8,003 nucleotides of DNA from Deltaproteobacteria bacterium (GCA_019307165.1 JAFDKD010000236.1:1-8003), one strand, 5' to 3'. Positions 1 through 6,999 are shown, numbered from the stretch's first letter. Program-made: numbers and translations. The notes: generated from the letters alone by a model not told the origin.

Positions 1-28
1 TCACCTCTATGTTGTTCAGTGTCAGCAC
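1..28 (-). CDS. livF: LivF-like ABC transporter ATPase, N-terminal end only (partial)
   Basis: Only the first nine codons are inside the window. They read MLTLNNIEV from a GTG start at 28 on the minus strand, which is the usual opening of LivF-type ATPases (a short beta strand before the Walker A region). An AAGG Shine-Dalgarno core lies six bases upstream of the GTG. The call rests on this start plus position: the operon has livG, livH, livM and livK but no second ATPase, and HAAT transporters need both LivG and LivF. The gene would form the ATPase heterodimer with LivG on the cytoplasmic face. It sits about 240 nt from livK, far looser than the other junctions. The catalytic motifs lie outside the window, so identity depends on context. 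Confidence 0.6.
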
Positions 29-42
29 GGAAGGCCTTTCTC

Positions 43-73
43 GAGACCTTTGAAAACGGGCCTCAAAGGTCTC
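43..73 (-). repeat. Perfect 11-bp inverted repeat just upstream of livF
   Basis: Plus-strand arms GAGACCTTTGA (43-53) and TCAAAGGTCTC (63-73) are exact reverse complements with a 9-nt loop. In the livK-livF transcript the hairpin ends about 14 nt before the livF start, next to its ribosome binding site. No U-run follows on either strand, so it is not a standard intrinsic terminator. A role in mRNA processing, stability or control of livF translation is inference. Confidence 0.6.
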
Positions 74-220
74 ATTGCTCAATGTAAACGCCTGGAGACA
101 ATGGGGGTGCGCACCATCCGGAAACCCGTCGCGGGATTGACGGCGCGGGCGCCGGTGTGGAAAATCATTTCCGCCCGGGCGTTAGTCGCTACGCCCAACG
201 CTACCGATCAAACCATAGGG

Positions 221-253
221 AAAGAGCCCGGGGAGTCCACATGACCTCCCCGG
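221..253 (-). terminator. Possible (attenuating) intrinsic terminator after livK
   Basis: Fourteen bases after the livK stop, the minus strand folds into a GC-rich stem, CCGGGGAG (253-246) with CTCCCCGG (235-228), and a 10-nt loop. Three extra loop pairs (GTC/GAC) are possible if one base bulges. The stem is followed by GCTCTTTCC, a weak pyrimidine tract with only three consecutive T. This could be a leaky terminator that keeps the abundant binding-protein message separate from livF, or a 3' stabilising hairpin. The tail is too poor in T for a confident terminator call. Confidence 0.45.
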
Positions 254-266
254 ACCCCGGATAGTA

Positions 267-1520
267 CTATTTCTTTCCCGCTGCTGCCACTTCCGCTATG
301 CGTGCCTTTATGATATCGCGATGGGCCTTGTACCAGTCCTTGGCAACGATGAATTTCGTTCCGTCCCACTGGTAGGCCCGCACCCAGCCGCCACCCTCGT
401 GGTCCTCGGGGGTGATCTCCAGGGGCGGCAGGAACCCGCCCAGGGTGAAACCCTTGATATGTTCGTATGCCTTGGCCACTTTCGCCCCGGTCACAGGGAG
501 GCCGTAGAGCTTGATGGCCAGGCGGACGGCCTCCACCTGAAGGGCGGCATAGTAGATGCCCCGGTTGTAATATCCCGTGGTATCCCAGTGCTTGGACAGG
601 GGTTTGCCCTCTTTCTTGTAAAGGGCCTTGATCTCCCTGTGGATGGGAAAGTCATGTCCCAGGCCGGTGAACTGAAGGCCCACCATCCCTTTGGATATAT
701 CCTTGCCCGCGGCCGCCACATCGGTTTCGCAAACACCCCAGATAAGGCCGATGTAGTGATCCAGGGAAAAGCCCTTGCGGACCAGTTCCTTGAAGGAGAC
801 CGAAGGGGCCCGGCCGAACAGATGGGCCACGACCCAGTCGGCCTTGTAGCGTCGGGTGATGTCGGTCACCTGGGCGCCCATCTCCACGCCCGGGGAGGGT
901 ACTGCGAACATTCTCAATTTGAATCCCAGCTTTTCCTGCAACAGTTCCAGTATCCGGATGGGTTCTTTTCCGGCGGGATTATCGTAATAGAGATACGCGA
1001 TTTTGAGGCCCTTGATGGACTTTCCCTCTTTTTCCTCAATGTACTTGATCGCCGCCGTGGTCTGGGACCAGTAGCTGGCCCCCGCCGGAAAGAGATAGGG
1101 AAACCGCTTGCCGTCGGCCGCATCGGCCCTGCCGAAGCCGGGCGTGATGGCCGGGATCTGGTCGGCGGTGAGCTTGGGCGTCAGGGCGTAGGTGTGGGGG
1201 GTTCCAAAGGTGTTGAAGGTAACCATGCCCTCCATTTTCTGGCGCTGGTAGCACTCCAGGCTGCGGTTGACGTCGTAGCCGTGGTTGCACATGCTGAATT
1301 CGACCTTATGACCCTCAACGGTCCCGCCCTTACTATTAAAAACCTTGATGAAATCCTGCATTCCCTGACCAACGGGAGGTCCGAGCGTGACGAGCCTGTC
1401 GTAATCCACGTGCAAGCCGATCACGATGGGCTTTTCTGCAATTGCAGGCCCAGCCAGGACGAGTGTCAGGACGAATAGCGCCGCCAGGACCCCCATGCAA
1501 TAACGTCTCGGTTTTCTCAT
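267..1520 (-). CDS. livK: Periplasmic substrate-binding protein of a Liv/HAAT ABC transporter
   Basis: This is a type 1 periplasmic binding protein (Peripla_BP_6 / LivK-like) of 417 residues, which captures the ligand and delivers it to LivH/LivM. The start is the ATG at 1520, preceded by a very strong GGAGGAGG ribosome binding site; an in-frame TTG at 1538 would lie upstream of that site and is rejected. Residues 1-28 form a classical Sec signal peptide: basic MRKPRR, a hydrophobic core, then AIA before EKP. There is no lipobox cysteine, so the mature protein should be soluble in the periplasm. The mature part opens with PIVIGLHVDYDR and GQGMQDFIKVFN, the first strand and helix typical of the fold. 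Two Cys (in CNHG and ECYQR) could form a disulfide. The length is usual for the group found next to acyl-CoA ligases. It lies 33 nt after livM. The ligand is unknown; with a ligase in the operon, an aromatic or aliphatic carboxylate is as likely as an amino acid. Confidence 0.9.
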   Translation of the reverse strand: MRKPRRYCMGVLAALFVLTLVLAGPAIAEKPIVIGLHVDYDRLVTLGPPVGQGMQDFIKVFNSKGGTVEGHKVEFSMCNHGYDVNRSLECYQRQKMEGMVTFNTFGTPHTYALTPKLTADQIPAITPGFGRADAADGKRFPYLFPAGASYWSQTTAAIKYIEEKEGKSIKGLKIAYLYYDNPAGKEPIRILELLQEKLGFKLRMFAVPSPGVEMGAQVTDITRRYKADWVVAHLFGRAPSVSFKELVRKGFSLDHYIGLIWGVCETDVAAAGKDISKGMVGLQFTGLGHDFPIHREIKALYKKEGKPLSKHWDTTGYYNRGIYYAALQVEAVRLAIKLYGLPVTGAKVAKAYEHIKGFTLGGFLPPLEITPEDHEGGGWVRAYQWDGTKFIVAKDWYKAHRDIIKARIAEVAAAGKK

Positions 1521-1553
1521 AATACCTCCTCCTTTCAAGAGTTTGGAAAAAGG

Positions 1554-2636
1554 TTAATAGGAAAAGGGCCACACCCTGAAGTAATCCTTGATGTTCCTCC
1601 AAAGCTTGTTCAGGCCCTCAGGTTCTACCACGAGAAAAAAGATGATCAGGGCGCCGAAGGTGACGACCTGCACGTTTGCAAGGATTTCCGTGCTTGCCCC
1701 GCCAAAAAAGGCATCCCCCACCCAGGTGCCGGAGATATCCAGGACAATGGGGAGGAGAGAGATAAAGATGGCGCCGTAGATGGCCCCCAGCACGCTCCCC
1801 AGTCCGCCGATGATGACCATGGCCAGGTAATCGATGGAGATGATGAGGGAAAAGCTCTCGTAGGTGGCCACCTCGTAATAGAAGCAGTAAAGCGCCCCGC
1901 CCACGCCGGCATAGAAGGAACTGAGGGCAAAGGCCGTAATCTTGTACCTGAAGACGTTGATCCCGATGATCTCCGCGGAGACATCGTTGTCGCGGATGGC
2001 GATAAAGGCCCTGCCGACGCGGCTGCGGACGAGATTGAGGGCGAAAACCACGGCCACGGCCAGTAGGACAAAGATGATATAGTATTTGTACCTCAGGATG
2101 GCCTCGCCGTCCTTGGTCGCGGGGATCCAGCCGAACAGGTCCGGTGGGCTGAGGTATATGGAGGAGAAGGCCCCTCCGCTTACCCATGTCCAGTGGTTGA
2201 TGACCCACTCGATGATGAACTGGGCGGCCAGCGTGGAGATGGCCAGGTAGAGGCCCTTGATCCTCAGCGAGGGGATGCCGAAAAAGGAGCCCACCGCGGC
2301 GGCCATGATCCCCGCGGCCGGCAGGCAGAGGAGGAATGAGACCCCGTAACGGCTGTTCAGGATGGCGGCCGTATAGGCCCCCACCATCATAAAGGCTGCA
2401 TGGCCGATAGAGATCTGGCCCGTGTATCCCGTCAGGATATTGAGGCCGATGGCGCTGATGCAGGCAATGCCGATAAGATTCGCCAGGTTGAGCGCGTACT
2501 CGTTGGCAAGGAGGGGAAAGATGATATAGAACGTGACGACGGCGGCCATAATGGTGTAGCGCTGCAGCGGGACAGGGTAGAGGGCCATGTCGGCCCGGTA
2601 GGTCCTCTTGTAGTTGCCGCATTCTCTGTTGATCAT
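1554..2636 (-). CDS. livM: Liv-type ABC transporter permease LivM
   Basis: This is the second integral membrane subunit (360 aa) of the branched-chain amino acid/carboxylate type ABC importer, pairing with LivH in the inner membrane. The sequence is dominated by hydrophobic segments (roughly 8-10 helices). It has family landmarks: GQISIGHAAFMMVGAY at about 73-88, the cytoplasmic coupling loop with RAFIAIRDND at about 209-218, and VEPEGL near 337-342. The cytosolic N-terminus containing CGNYKRTYRADMALYP resembles a leader I recall in LivM proteins of this ligase-linked subgroup, which supports the ATG at 2636 although its ribosome binding site is poor. An internal Met (MALYP) is an alternative start without a better site. 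It lies 48 nt after livH and 33 nt before livK, and looks intact. Confidence 0.92.
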   Translation of the reverse strand: MINRECGNYKRTYRADMALYPVPLQRYTIMAAVVTFYIIFPLLANEYALNLANLIGIACISAIGLNILTGYTGQISIGHAAFMMVGAYTAAILNSRYGVSFLLCLPAAGIMAAAVGSFFGIPSLRIKGLYLAISTLAAQFIIEWVINHWTWVSGGAFSSIYLSPPDLFGWIPATKDGEAILRYKYYIIFVLLAVAVVFALNLVRSRVGRAFIAIRDNDVSAEIIGINVFRYKITAFALSSFYAGVGGALYCFYYEVATYESFSLIISIDYLAMVIIGGLGSVLGAIYGAIFISLLPIVLDISGTWVGDAFFGGASTEILANVQVVTFGALIIFFLVVEPEGLNKLWRNIKDYFRVWPFSY

Positions 2637-2684
2637 AGGATGGTCCCCAGACCGAAGGTCTTGTCAATCTTGCAGTTCATAAAC

Positions 2685-3593
2685 TTAGACACGCTCGATG
2701 ATCTCCTGCCCGAACAGGCCGTAAGGCTTGAACATCAGGACCAGGATCATCAACACATAGGGGGCGAAATCCTTGGTCCCCCCGCCGACCAGCGGATCCA
2801 GATATCCGGCGGCGAGGCTCTCCACGGCGCCCACGATCAGCCCTCCCAGAACCACGCCGATGACGCTGTCGAGCCCGCCCAGGATCACCACGGGAAAGAC
2901 CTTCAGTCCAACCAGGGCGAGCATGGAATCCACCCCGATCAGGTTTCCCCATATGACGCCGCCGACCACCGCGACCACGCCCGACAGCACCCAGGCAACG
3001 GCAAAATAATGCCGCACGTCAATGCCCATGGCCAGGGCGGTCTGCTGATCGTCGGCCACGGCCCGCATGGCGATGCCGCTGCGGCTTTTGAGAAAAAAGT
3101 AGCCGAATCCTGCCAGAAGCACCAGGCTGACCCCGCAGGCCACCACATAGATGGGCATGATCAGGACGCCGCCGACCTCCCAGGGCATGTCCCTGATTGG
3201 CAGCTTTATATTGTGGGTGGACGCCCCCCATAACATGGGGGCAAGCCCCCTCAGGACATAGGCGAGGCCGATGGTGGCCATGATGACGGAGACGACGGGC
3301 CTGCCGATAAGGGGTCTGAGCATGCCCCTTTCCACAACGATGCCGAAAACCACCATGCCGGCCAGCCCGATGAGAATGGCTATGAAAAGGTTCACCTTCA
3401 GCGATTCAATGGAGGCGACCACGATATAGCCGGCGAACATCACCAGTTCCCCCTGGGCGAAATTGATGGCATCGGATGCCTTGTAGATGAGCACGAACCC
3501 CAGGGCGATAAGGGCATAAAGCATGCCGATCAGGAGACCTTCGACCAGCAGCTCCATCATAAACTGGAAGTTTTCAGCAAACCATTCAACCAT
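2685..3593 (-). CDS. livH: Liv-type ABC transporter permease LivH
   Basis: This is an inner-membrane permease subunit (302 aa) forming the translocation path together with LivM. It has about eight hydrophobic segments, the conserved NFAQGELVMFAGY stretch (about 44-56) after the first helix, and the EAA-like coupling loop around RSGIAMRAVADD (171-182) that docks on the ATPases. It ends with the usual KPYGLFGQ tail (289-296). The ATG at 3593 overlaps the last codons and stop of the ligase gene by 8 nt (ATGGTTGA), and a GGAGG ribosome binding site lies inside the ligase 3' end about nine bases upstream, so translational coupling is likely. Length and motifs are normal, with no sign of damage. 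This junction physically ties the ligase to the transporter. Confidence 0.93.
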   Translation of the reverse strand: MVEWFAENFQFMMELLVEGLLIGMLYALIALGFVLIYKASDAINFAQGELVMFAGYIVVASIESLKVNLFIAILIGLAGMVVFGIVVERGMLRPLIGRPVVSVIMATIGLAYVLRGLAPMLWGASTHNIKLPIRDMPWEVGGVLIMPIYVVACGVSLVLLAGFGYFFLKSRSGIAMRAVADDQQTALAMGIDVRHYFAVAWVLSGVVAVVGGVIWGNLIGVDSMLALVGLKVFPVVILGGLDSVIGVVLGGLIVGAVESLAAGYLDPLVGGGTKDFAPYVLMILVLMFKPYGLFGQEIIERV

Positions 3594-5508
3594 CCGTGAA
3601 CACCTCCACTTCCCGAATCTTCAGATTCGCATTGATCGAGGTCGTTCGACCGTCCTCATAGGTGACTTTTGCCTTTACCTCCACACTGTCCCGGTCCGAG
3701 TAAAGGGCCTCGATGAGATCCGCGTATTTTTCCGCGATGAACCGCCGTCGGATCTTGCGGGTTCGCGTGATCTCCTCGTCGTCGGGGTCGAGTTCCTTGT
3801 GGAGTATGAGATACCTGTGGATCTGGGCGCCTTGAAGCTGCTCGTCATCGGCCAGGCTCTTGTTGACCCGGACAGCCTCATTATAGATCAGGTCATAGAC
3901 CTGGGGCTTCTGGGCGATATCGGTGTAGCTCGTATAGGGGATGCTCCGTCGTTCGGCCCAATTTCCCACGGCCCCCTGATCGATGTTGATAAAGGCGACC
4001 ACGTAAGGTTTATCCATGCCGATGGCCACCGCCTCTTTGATGTAGGGGCAGAATTTCAGCTTGTTTTCGATGTACTTGGGGGCGAAGATGGTCCCTGTCG
4101 ACAAGGTGCTGACGTCCTTGGCGCGGTCGATGATCTTGAGGTGCCCGTCCTTATCCACAAAACCGGCGTCCCCGGAATGAACCCAGCCATCCTCCAGGGT
4201 CTCTGCCGTTGCCTCGGGGTTCTTGTAATAGCCTAGAAAAACCCCGGGACTCCGGTACAGGACCTCCCTATCATCGGTGATCTTTATTTCCACTTCCGGC
4301 AAAGGGGGCCCCACCGTGTCGGACTTGATCGAGTCGTCTTTGTGTATAGAGACCAGGGCGCTGCTCTCCGTCATACCGTACACTTGCTTCAGGTTGATCC
4401 CCAGTCCACGGAAAAACTCAAAGATCTCGGGGCCGATGGCTTCCCCGGCGGTATAGGCGACTCGCACGTTTTTCAGCCCAAGATGGTCTTTTAGCGGACC
4501 GTATACAAAGAACTCCCCCAACCGGTATAGGAAACGAAGGCCGGGAGAAACAGATTCATGGTTCATTTTGCGAATGGCAACACGGGTCCCCAAATCAACA
4601 AAAAAATGAAAGAGTTTCCGCTTCAACCAGTCTGCATCCTCCATCTTGATCATCACATCGGTAAGGATATTCTCCCAGATCCGGGGGGGACAGAAGAGAT
4701 ATGTGGGCCCGATGTCTCTCATGTCGGATAAAACCGTAGCCGTGCTCTCCGGGCAGTTGGCCGTAAATCCCGCGCAATAGGCCTGGGCCACGGAAAATAT
4801 GAAATCGCCGATCCATGCCATGGGGAGGTAGGCCATGACCTCCTCGGTATCGTTGAGGCCCTCTGCTTTGACTGCGTTTTGCGCGGTCGTGATGATGTTC
4901 CAGTGAGAGAGCATGACCCCCTTGGGTTTGCCCGTGGTGCCGGAGGTGTAGCAGATAACCGCCAGATCATCCTTTTTGCCCTTTCCTAACTCCTCTTCAA
5001 AATAACCTTCATGGTCGGCGGCGAATTTTCTGCCTAGGTCCTGCACCTGGGCAAAGCTCTTGAGGAAGGGCTGTTTGTAGTCCCCCATGCCTCTGGGGTC
5101 TTCGTAGATGATGATTTCGAGATGAGGGCATCTATCCCTGAGGCCCAGCAGTTTGTCGGTCTGCTCCTGATCCTCGGCCACCGCAAATTTCGTTTCGGAG
5201 TGATTCAGGACGTAATGCATCTCGTCTTCGATAGCGTCCTGAAACAGGGGCACGGGAACGCCCCCCAGGCACTCGGTGGCGACCATGCTCCAGTAAAGCT
5301 GCGGCCGGTTGTCCCCGATGATGGCCGTCTTGTCGCCCCGCTTGAACCCCAGGGAAGCCAGACCCAGGGCAAAGAGCCTGACCTGTTCCAGGTATTCCGT
5401 ATAGGTATAGGACATCCAGATGCCGAAATCCTTTTCCCGGATGGCATCCTTTTTCGACCCATATTTTCTGACGTTTTCCAGCAAGAGGTTTGGAAAGGTT
5501 AATTCCAT
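3586..5508 (-). CDS. AMP-forming acyl-CoA ligase (FAA1-like, transporter-linked)
   Basis: This cytoplasmic ANL-superfamily ligase (640 aa) would activate a carboxylic acid with ATP to an acyl-adenylate and then to the acyl-CoA. Visible motifs, in order: the P-loop YTSGTTGKPKGV at 187-198; the adenine-binding YGMTES at 377-382; HSGD at 444-447 with the ribose-binding Asp; the hinge region DRAKD at 461-465; and the C-terminal ITRTRKIRRRF at 580-590, whose Lys585 aligns with the lysine used for adenylation. Length and the late TRTRK motif match the long-chain acyl-CoA synthetase (COG1022) group rather than the shorter acetyl-CoA or 4-coumarate ligase types. A GAAGGA ribosome binding site lies nine bases before the ATG at 5508. 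The gene lies between livG (35 nt upstream) and livH (8-nt overlap), so it is a true operon member. I infer that it traps the imported acid as a CoA ester. The substrate (fatty, aromatic, alicyclic or phenylacetate-like) cannot be told from sequence alone. Confidence 0.9.
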   Translation of the reverse strand: MELTFPNLLLENVRKYGSKKDAIREKDFGIWMSYTYTEYLEQVRLFALGLASLGFKRGDKTAIIGDNRPQLYWSMVATECLGGVPVPLFQDAIEDEMHYVLNHSETKFAVAEDQEQTDKLLGLRDRCPHLEIIIYEDPRGMGDYKQPFLKSFAQVQDLGRKFAADHEGYFEEELGKGKKDDLAVICYTSGTTGKPKGVMLSHWNIITTAQNAVKAEGLNDTEEVMAYLPMAWIGDFIFSVAQAYCAGFTANCPESTATVLSDMRDIGPTYLFCPPRIWENILTDVMIKMEDADWLKRKLFHFFVDLGTRVAIRKMNHESVSPGLRFLYRLGEFFVYGPLKDHLGLKNVRVAYTAGEAIGPEIFEFFRGLGINLKQVYGMTESSALVSIHKDDSIKSDTVGPPLPEVEIKITDDREVLYRSPGVFLGYYKNPEATAETLEDGWVHSGDAGFVDKDGHLKIIDRAKDVSTLSTGTIFAPKYIENKLKFCPYIKEAVAIGMDKPYVVAFINIDQGAVGNWAERRSIPYTSYTDIAQKPQVYDLIYNEAVRVNKSLADDEQLQGAQIHRYLILHKELDPDDEEITRTRKIRRRFIAEKYADLIEALYSDRDSVEVKAKVTYEDGRTTSINANLKIREVEVFTDG

Positions 5509-5543
5509 CGCGTCGGGTCCTTCCGTGAGTTCCTTTTCACTGA

Positions 5544-5648
5544 TCAGGGCTTCGGCTCGGATGACGGCGCATCTCGTTTAGCGGCGCCTCCCAGATAAGC
5601 CCGAATTACGCCGGGGTGAACCCGTATTTCCTCGGGTGTCCCTTCCGC
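5544..5648 (-). pseudogene. livG: Out-of-frame original LivG C-terminus
   Basis: The frame reads AEGTPEEIRVHPGVIRAYLG followed by GAAKRDAPSSEPKP and a TGA at 5544. EGTP-EEI-P-VI-AYLG is the standard end of LivG proteins, so these 34 codons are the displaced tail of the livG reading frame that breaks at about 5649. With a missing piece of about nine residues restored, the intact protein would be about 265 aa, a normal LivG length. The stop lies 35 nt before the ligase ATG, a typical operon gap. Confidence 0.8.
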
Positions 5649-6315
5649 GGATCCGGTCGGATATGTCCATGACAAATCCCATATCATGTTCGATAAGGAC
5701 AATGGTCTTATCCAGTTCCTCGTTGGCATCCAGGATAAACCGGGCCATGTCTTCCTTTTCTTCCAGGTTCATCCCCGCCATGCATTCGTCCAGAACGATA
5801 AGTTTGGGCTCGAGGGCCAGGGCGCGGGCAAACTCCACCCGCTTCTGTATGCCGTATGCCAGGGGGCCGACCACCGATTTCCGGACATGCTCCATTTCCA
5901 GGAAATCGATGATCTCCTCGACCTTCCTGCGGGTTTCGATTTCCCTTTTCTGAGCCTTTCCCCAGTATATGCCGCCCAAAATCACCCCTGTTTTCATCCG
6001 CGCATGGGCGCCCAACATGATGTTTTCAAGGACCGTCATGCCCTTGAACAGGGCAATATTCTGGAAGGTTCGAGCGATGCCGAGTCCCGCTACTTTGTGG
6101 GACGGCAGTTTGGTGATGTTTTTGCCGTCAAAATGAATTTCGCCGGTTTCAAAGGGATAGACTTTGTTGACGCAGTTGACGAGGGTGGTTTTTCCGGCGC
6201 CGTTGGGGCCTATGATGGCGAGAATTTCTCCCTGATTCACCTCGAAGTCGATGAAATTCAGGGCCCGAACCCCCCCGAAATCCTTTGAGACCTGATTTAC
6301 CTCGAGCAGAGCCAT
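5578..6315 (-). CDS. livG: Liv-type ABC transporter ATPase LivG with frameshifted C-terminus
   Basis: This is an ATP-hydrolysing subunit of the importer. The core is complete: Walker A GPNGAGKTT (36-44), Q-loop Gln85 in ARTFQN, the ABC signature in the variant form LAYGIQ (152-157), Walker B LIVLDE (172-177), the LivG-typical MAGMN (179-183) and the H-loop His210. The start at 6315 has GGAAGGG just upstream. After Ile222 (codon 5652-5650) the frame gives an unrelated Arg/Gly-rich tail of 23 residues, ending at 5578. The normal LivG C-terminus (AEGTPEEIRVHPGVIRAYLGG) follows at once in a different frame, from 5648 to 5544. Family members have about nine more residues (of the VVLDYGKKI type) between DRI and AEG, so the change fits a net loss of about 26 nt better than a one-base slip. 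The protein may still fold and work, since all ATPase motifs precede the break. Walker B is followed by Cys rather than the commoner Pro (DEC for DEP). Confidence 0.85.
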   Translation of the reverse strand: MALLEVNQVSKDFGGVRALNFIDFEVNQGEILAIIGPNGAGKTTLVNCVNKVYPFETGEIHFDGKNITKLPSHKVAGLGIARTFQNIALFKGMTVLENIMLGAHARMKTGVILGGIYWGKAQKREIETRRKVEEIIDFLEMEHVRKSVVGPLAYGIQKRVEFARALALEPKLIVLDECMAGMNLEEKEDMARFILDANEELDKTIVLIEHDMGFVMDISDRIRGRDTRGNTGSPRRNSGLSGRRR

Positions 6316-6557
6316 AAATCCCTTCCCAAAAAAGTAAACCGCATGAGGAGTCGAAATCTATACTTCTTGTTTGTTCTTACGATGGCACCCGGAAATAGAT
6401 GTTATCCGGATGGAGCGAGAGGATTTCCGTTGTTATTCGGCGCCGGTTCGGAGAGGAACATTCTCATCGGAACAACGGGGTCCGATAGAGGCAGAGGGGT
6501 AGGACCGATGCGCCTTTTAAAGGCCTGAATATACTATCCGGCCGTTTGTGGGGATTG
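6316..6557 (-). other. Long untranslated leader upstream of livG
   Basis: I found no gene here. If the TTGACA promoter is used, this is a 5' leader. It contains an 8-bp inverted repeat, CCGTTGTT (6427-6434) with AACAACGG (6471-6478), around a 36-nt loop that itself holds the palindrome CGGCGCCG and a small GAGA/TCTC hairpin. A second short palindrome, GCCTTTTAAAGGC, lies near 6512-6524. Tiny minus-strand frames exist, including a 15-codon one that overlaps the livG start, but none has a ribosome binding site. I do not recognise a riboswitch class. Confidence 0.35.
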
Positions 6558-6586
6558 ATCCTGCCAATGTTTTATCGAGATGTCAA
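6558..6586 (-). promoter_or_regulatory. Candidate sigma70 promoter for the livG operon
   Basis: On the minus strand a perfect TTGACA (6586-6581) is separated by 17 nt from CAGGAT (6563-6558). An AT-rich tract (6587-6610) lies directly upstream of the -35, where an UP element would sit. The -10 is weak (3 of 6 to consensus). Transcription would start near 6551, giving a leader of about 235 nt before livG. It is the best promoter candidate I found by eye for the operon. Confidence 0.45.
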
Positions 6587-6810
6587 CCCTTTTAATAGTA
6601 ATTTATTTCAACCCATAGACAAACCCTCGGCCCCCGGAGTGCTTAATACTCAGACTTTATGTTGTAACGGCAGGCAAAGGCGGGAAAGACGCCCCGGCCA
6701 GGCGTCTCGTATTATTTGGATGTTTTATAGGCTGCACCAGCGTGATTCCGGTCTTCATCTATCTTGCCTTTTCTCTACCTCAACCTGACCCTAAACCTGG
6801 CTAAGCCGCT
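6587..6810. other. Gene-poor spacer between the tetR-side fragment and the livG promoter
   Basis: No convincing gene is present. The left part is AT-rich (6587-6625) and may serve the livG promoter. A hairpin at 6687-6707 is listed separately. A 10-bp sequence, CGTATTATTT, occurs at 6708-6717 and again at 6901-6910 in the same orientation, the second copy within the disturbed tetR 3' region. A 33-codon minus-strand frame with an AAAGG eight bases before its ATG lies here, but its composition gives no reason to call it a gene. Confidence 0.35.
6687..6707 (-). terminator. Possible terminator downstream of tetR
   Basis: The 7-bp arms AGACGCC and GGCGTCT enclose a 7-nt loop. On the minus strand the stem ends in GGCGTCT followed by TTCCCG, so three T in a row (the last T of the arm plus two) trail the hairpin. 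On the plus strand CGTATTATTT follows. It is the only compact GC-rich hairpin downstream of the minus-strand tetR region and may terminate that transcript, but the T tract is poor. Confidence 0.3.
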
Positions 6811-6999
6811 CTAGACCAGCATTTCCAGTTCCTTGATCAAGTCGGAGAATTGACCCGCTCCCTGTTTCAACTCCTCGAAAAGGTCACGTTTTCGCTCCAG
6901 CGTATTATTTTGATCCCGAAGCGCCGCATCCTTTGTAAGCGCCGTTCGATCTTCACTCTCCGGGTATCGATACCCCTGTTCGAGGAGGGCGATGAATTG
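6811..6999 (-). pseudogene. Orphan C-terminal coding fragment, charged/helical
   Basis: In a frame different from the TetR frame, the minus strand from 6999 to a TAG at 6811 encodes 62 residues beginning QFIALLEQGYRYPESED, continuing through LRDQNNTLERKRDLFEELKQ and ending DLIKELEMLV. The composition (many Glu, Lys, Leu, Gln; heptad-like spacing of Leu/Phe) is that of a real amphipathic or coiled-coil C-terminus. The TetR frame over the same bases gives an Arg/Ser-rich tail typical of out-of-frame translation. The frame has no ATG start; going upstream it runs into TetR coding DNA and a stop near 7065. It is either the tail of a second gene joined to tetR by a deletion, or the true TetR C-terminus after a small indel. 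I do not recognise the family. Confidence 0.5.

Larger units (their letters stand above)
29..266. other. Structured livK-livF intergenic spacer
   Basis: This non-coding spacer separates livK from livF. Besides the two strong hairpins annotated separately, it contains smaller self-complementary stretches: CCCG-TCG-CGGG at 125-135, the CGGCGC/GCGCCG palindrome at 141-154, and GGGCGT/ACGCCC at 177-196. A plus-strand frame of 64 codons runs across it, but it lacks a ribosome binding site and family resemblance and I do not regard it as a gene. No convincing livF promoter was seen. Confidence 0.5.

Noticed and set aside
177..201. Possible integron attC core (GCCCAAC next to GTTAGTC)
   Set aside because: The GTT element does not fit GTTRRRY, the order of the two cores is wrong, and the element is far too short.
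50..244. Plus-strand 64-codon frame in the livK-livF spacer
   Set aside because: No ribosome binding site or family resemblance, and it spans the two hairpins.
321..1478. Long plus-strand open frame (385 codons) opposite livK
   Set aside because: It is fully antisense to a clear livK with signal peptide and strong ribosome binding site. The translation is rich in Gly/His/Val without domain character, as expected for a codon-bias shadow.
2400..4236. Plus-strand open frames opposite livM, livH and the ligase 3' half
   Set aside because: Their His/Asp/Gly-rich composition and lack of ribosome binding sites mark them as shadows of GC-rich minus-strand genes.
5686..6288. Plus-strand 200-codon frame opposite livG
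   Set aside because: It is an antisense shadow; the minus strand contains all the ABC ATPase motifs.
6332..6338. Single AAGTAAA, identical to a TetR operator half-site, upstream of livG
   Set aside because: There is no matching second arm at the 6-nt spacing, and a lone 7-mer on either strand in this spacer is not improbable by chance.
6343..6788. Two plus-strand frames (61 and 80 codons) in the livG-tetR spacer
   Set aside because: Composition is unremarkable, no good start signals were seen, and they overlap the likely livG promoter and leader.
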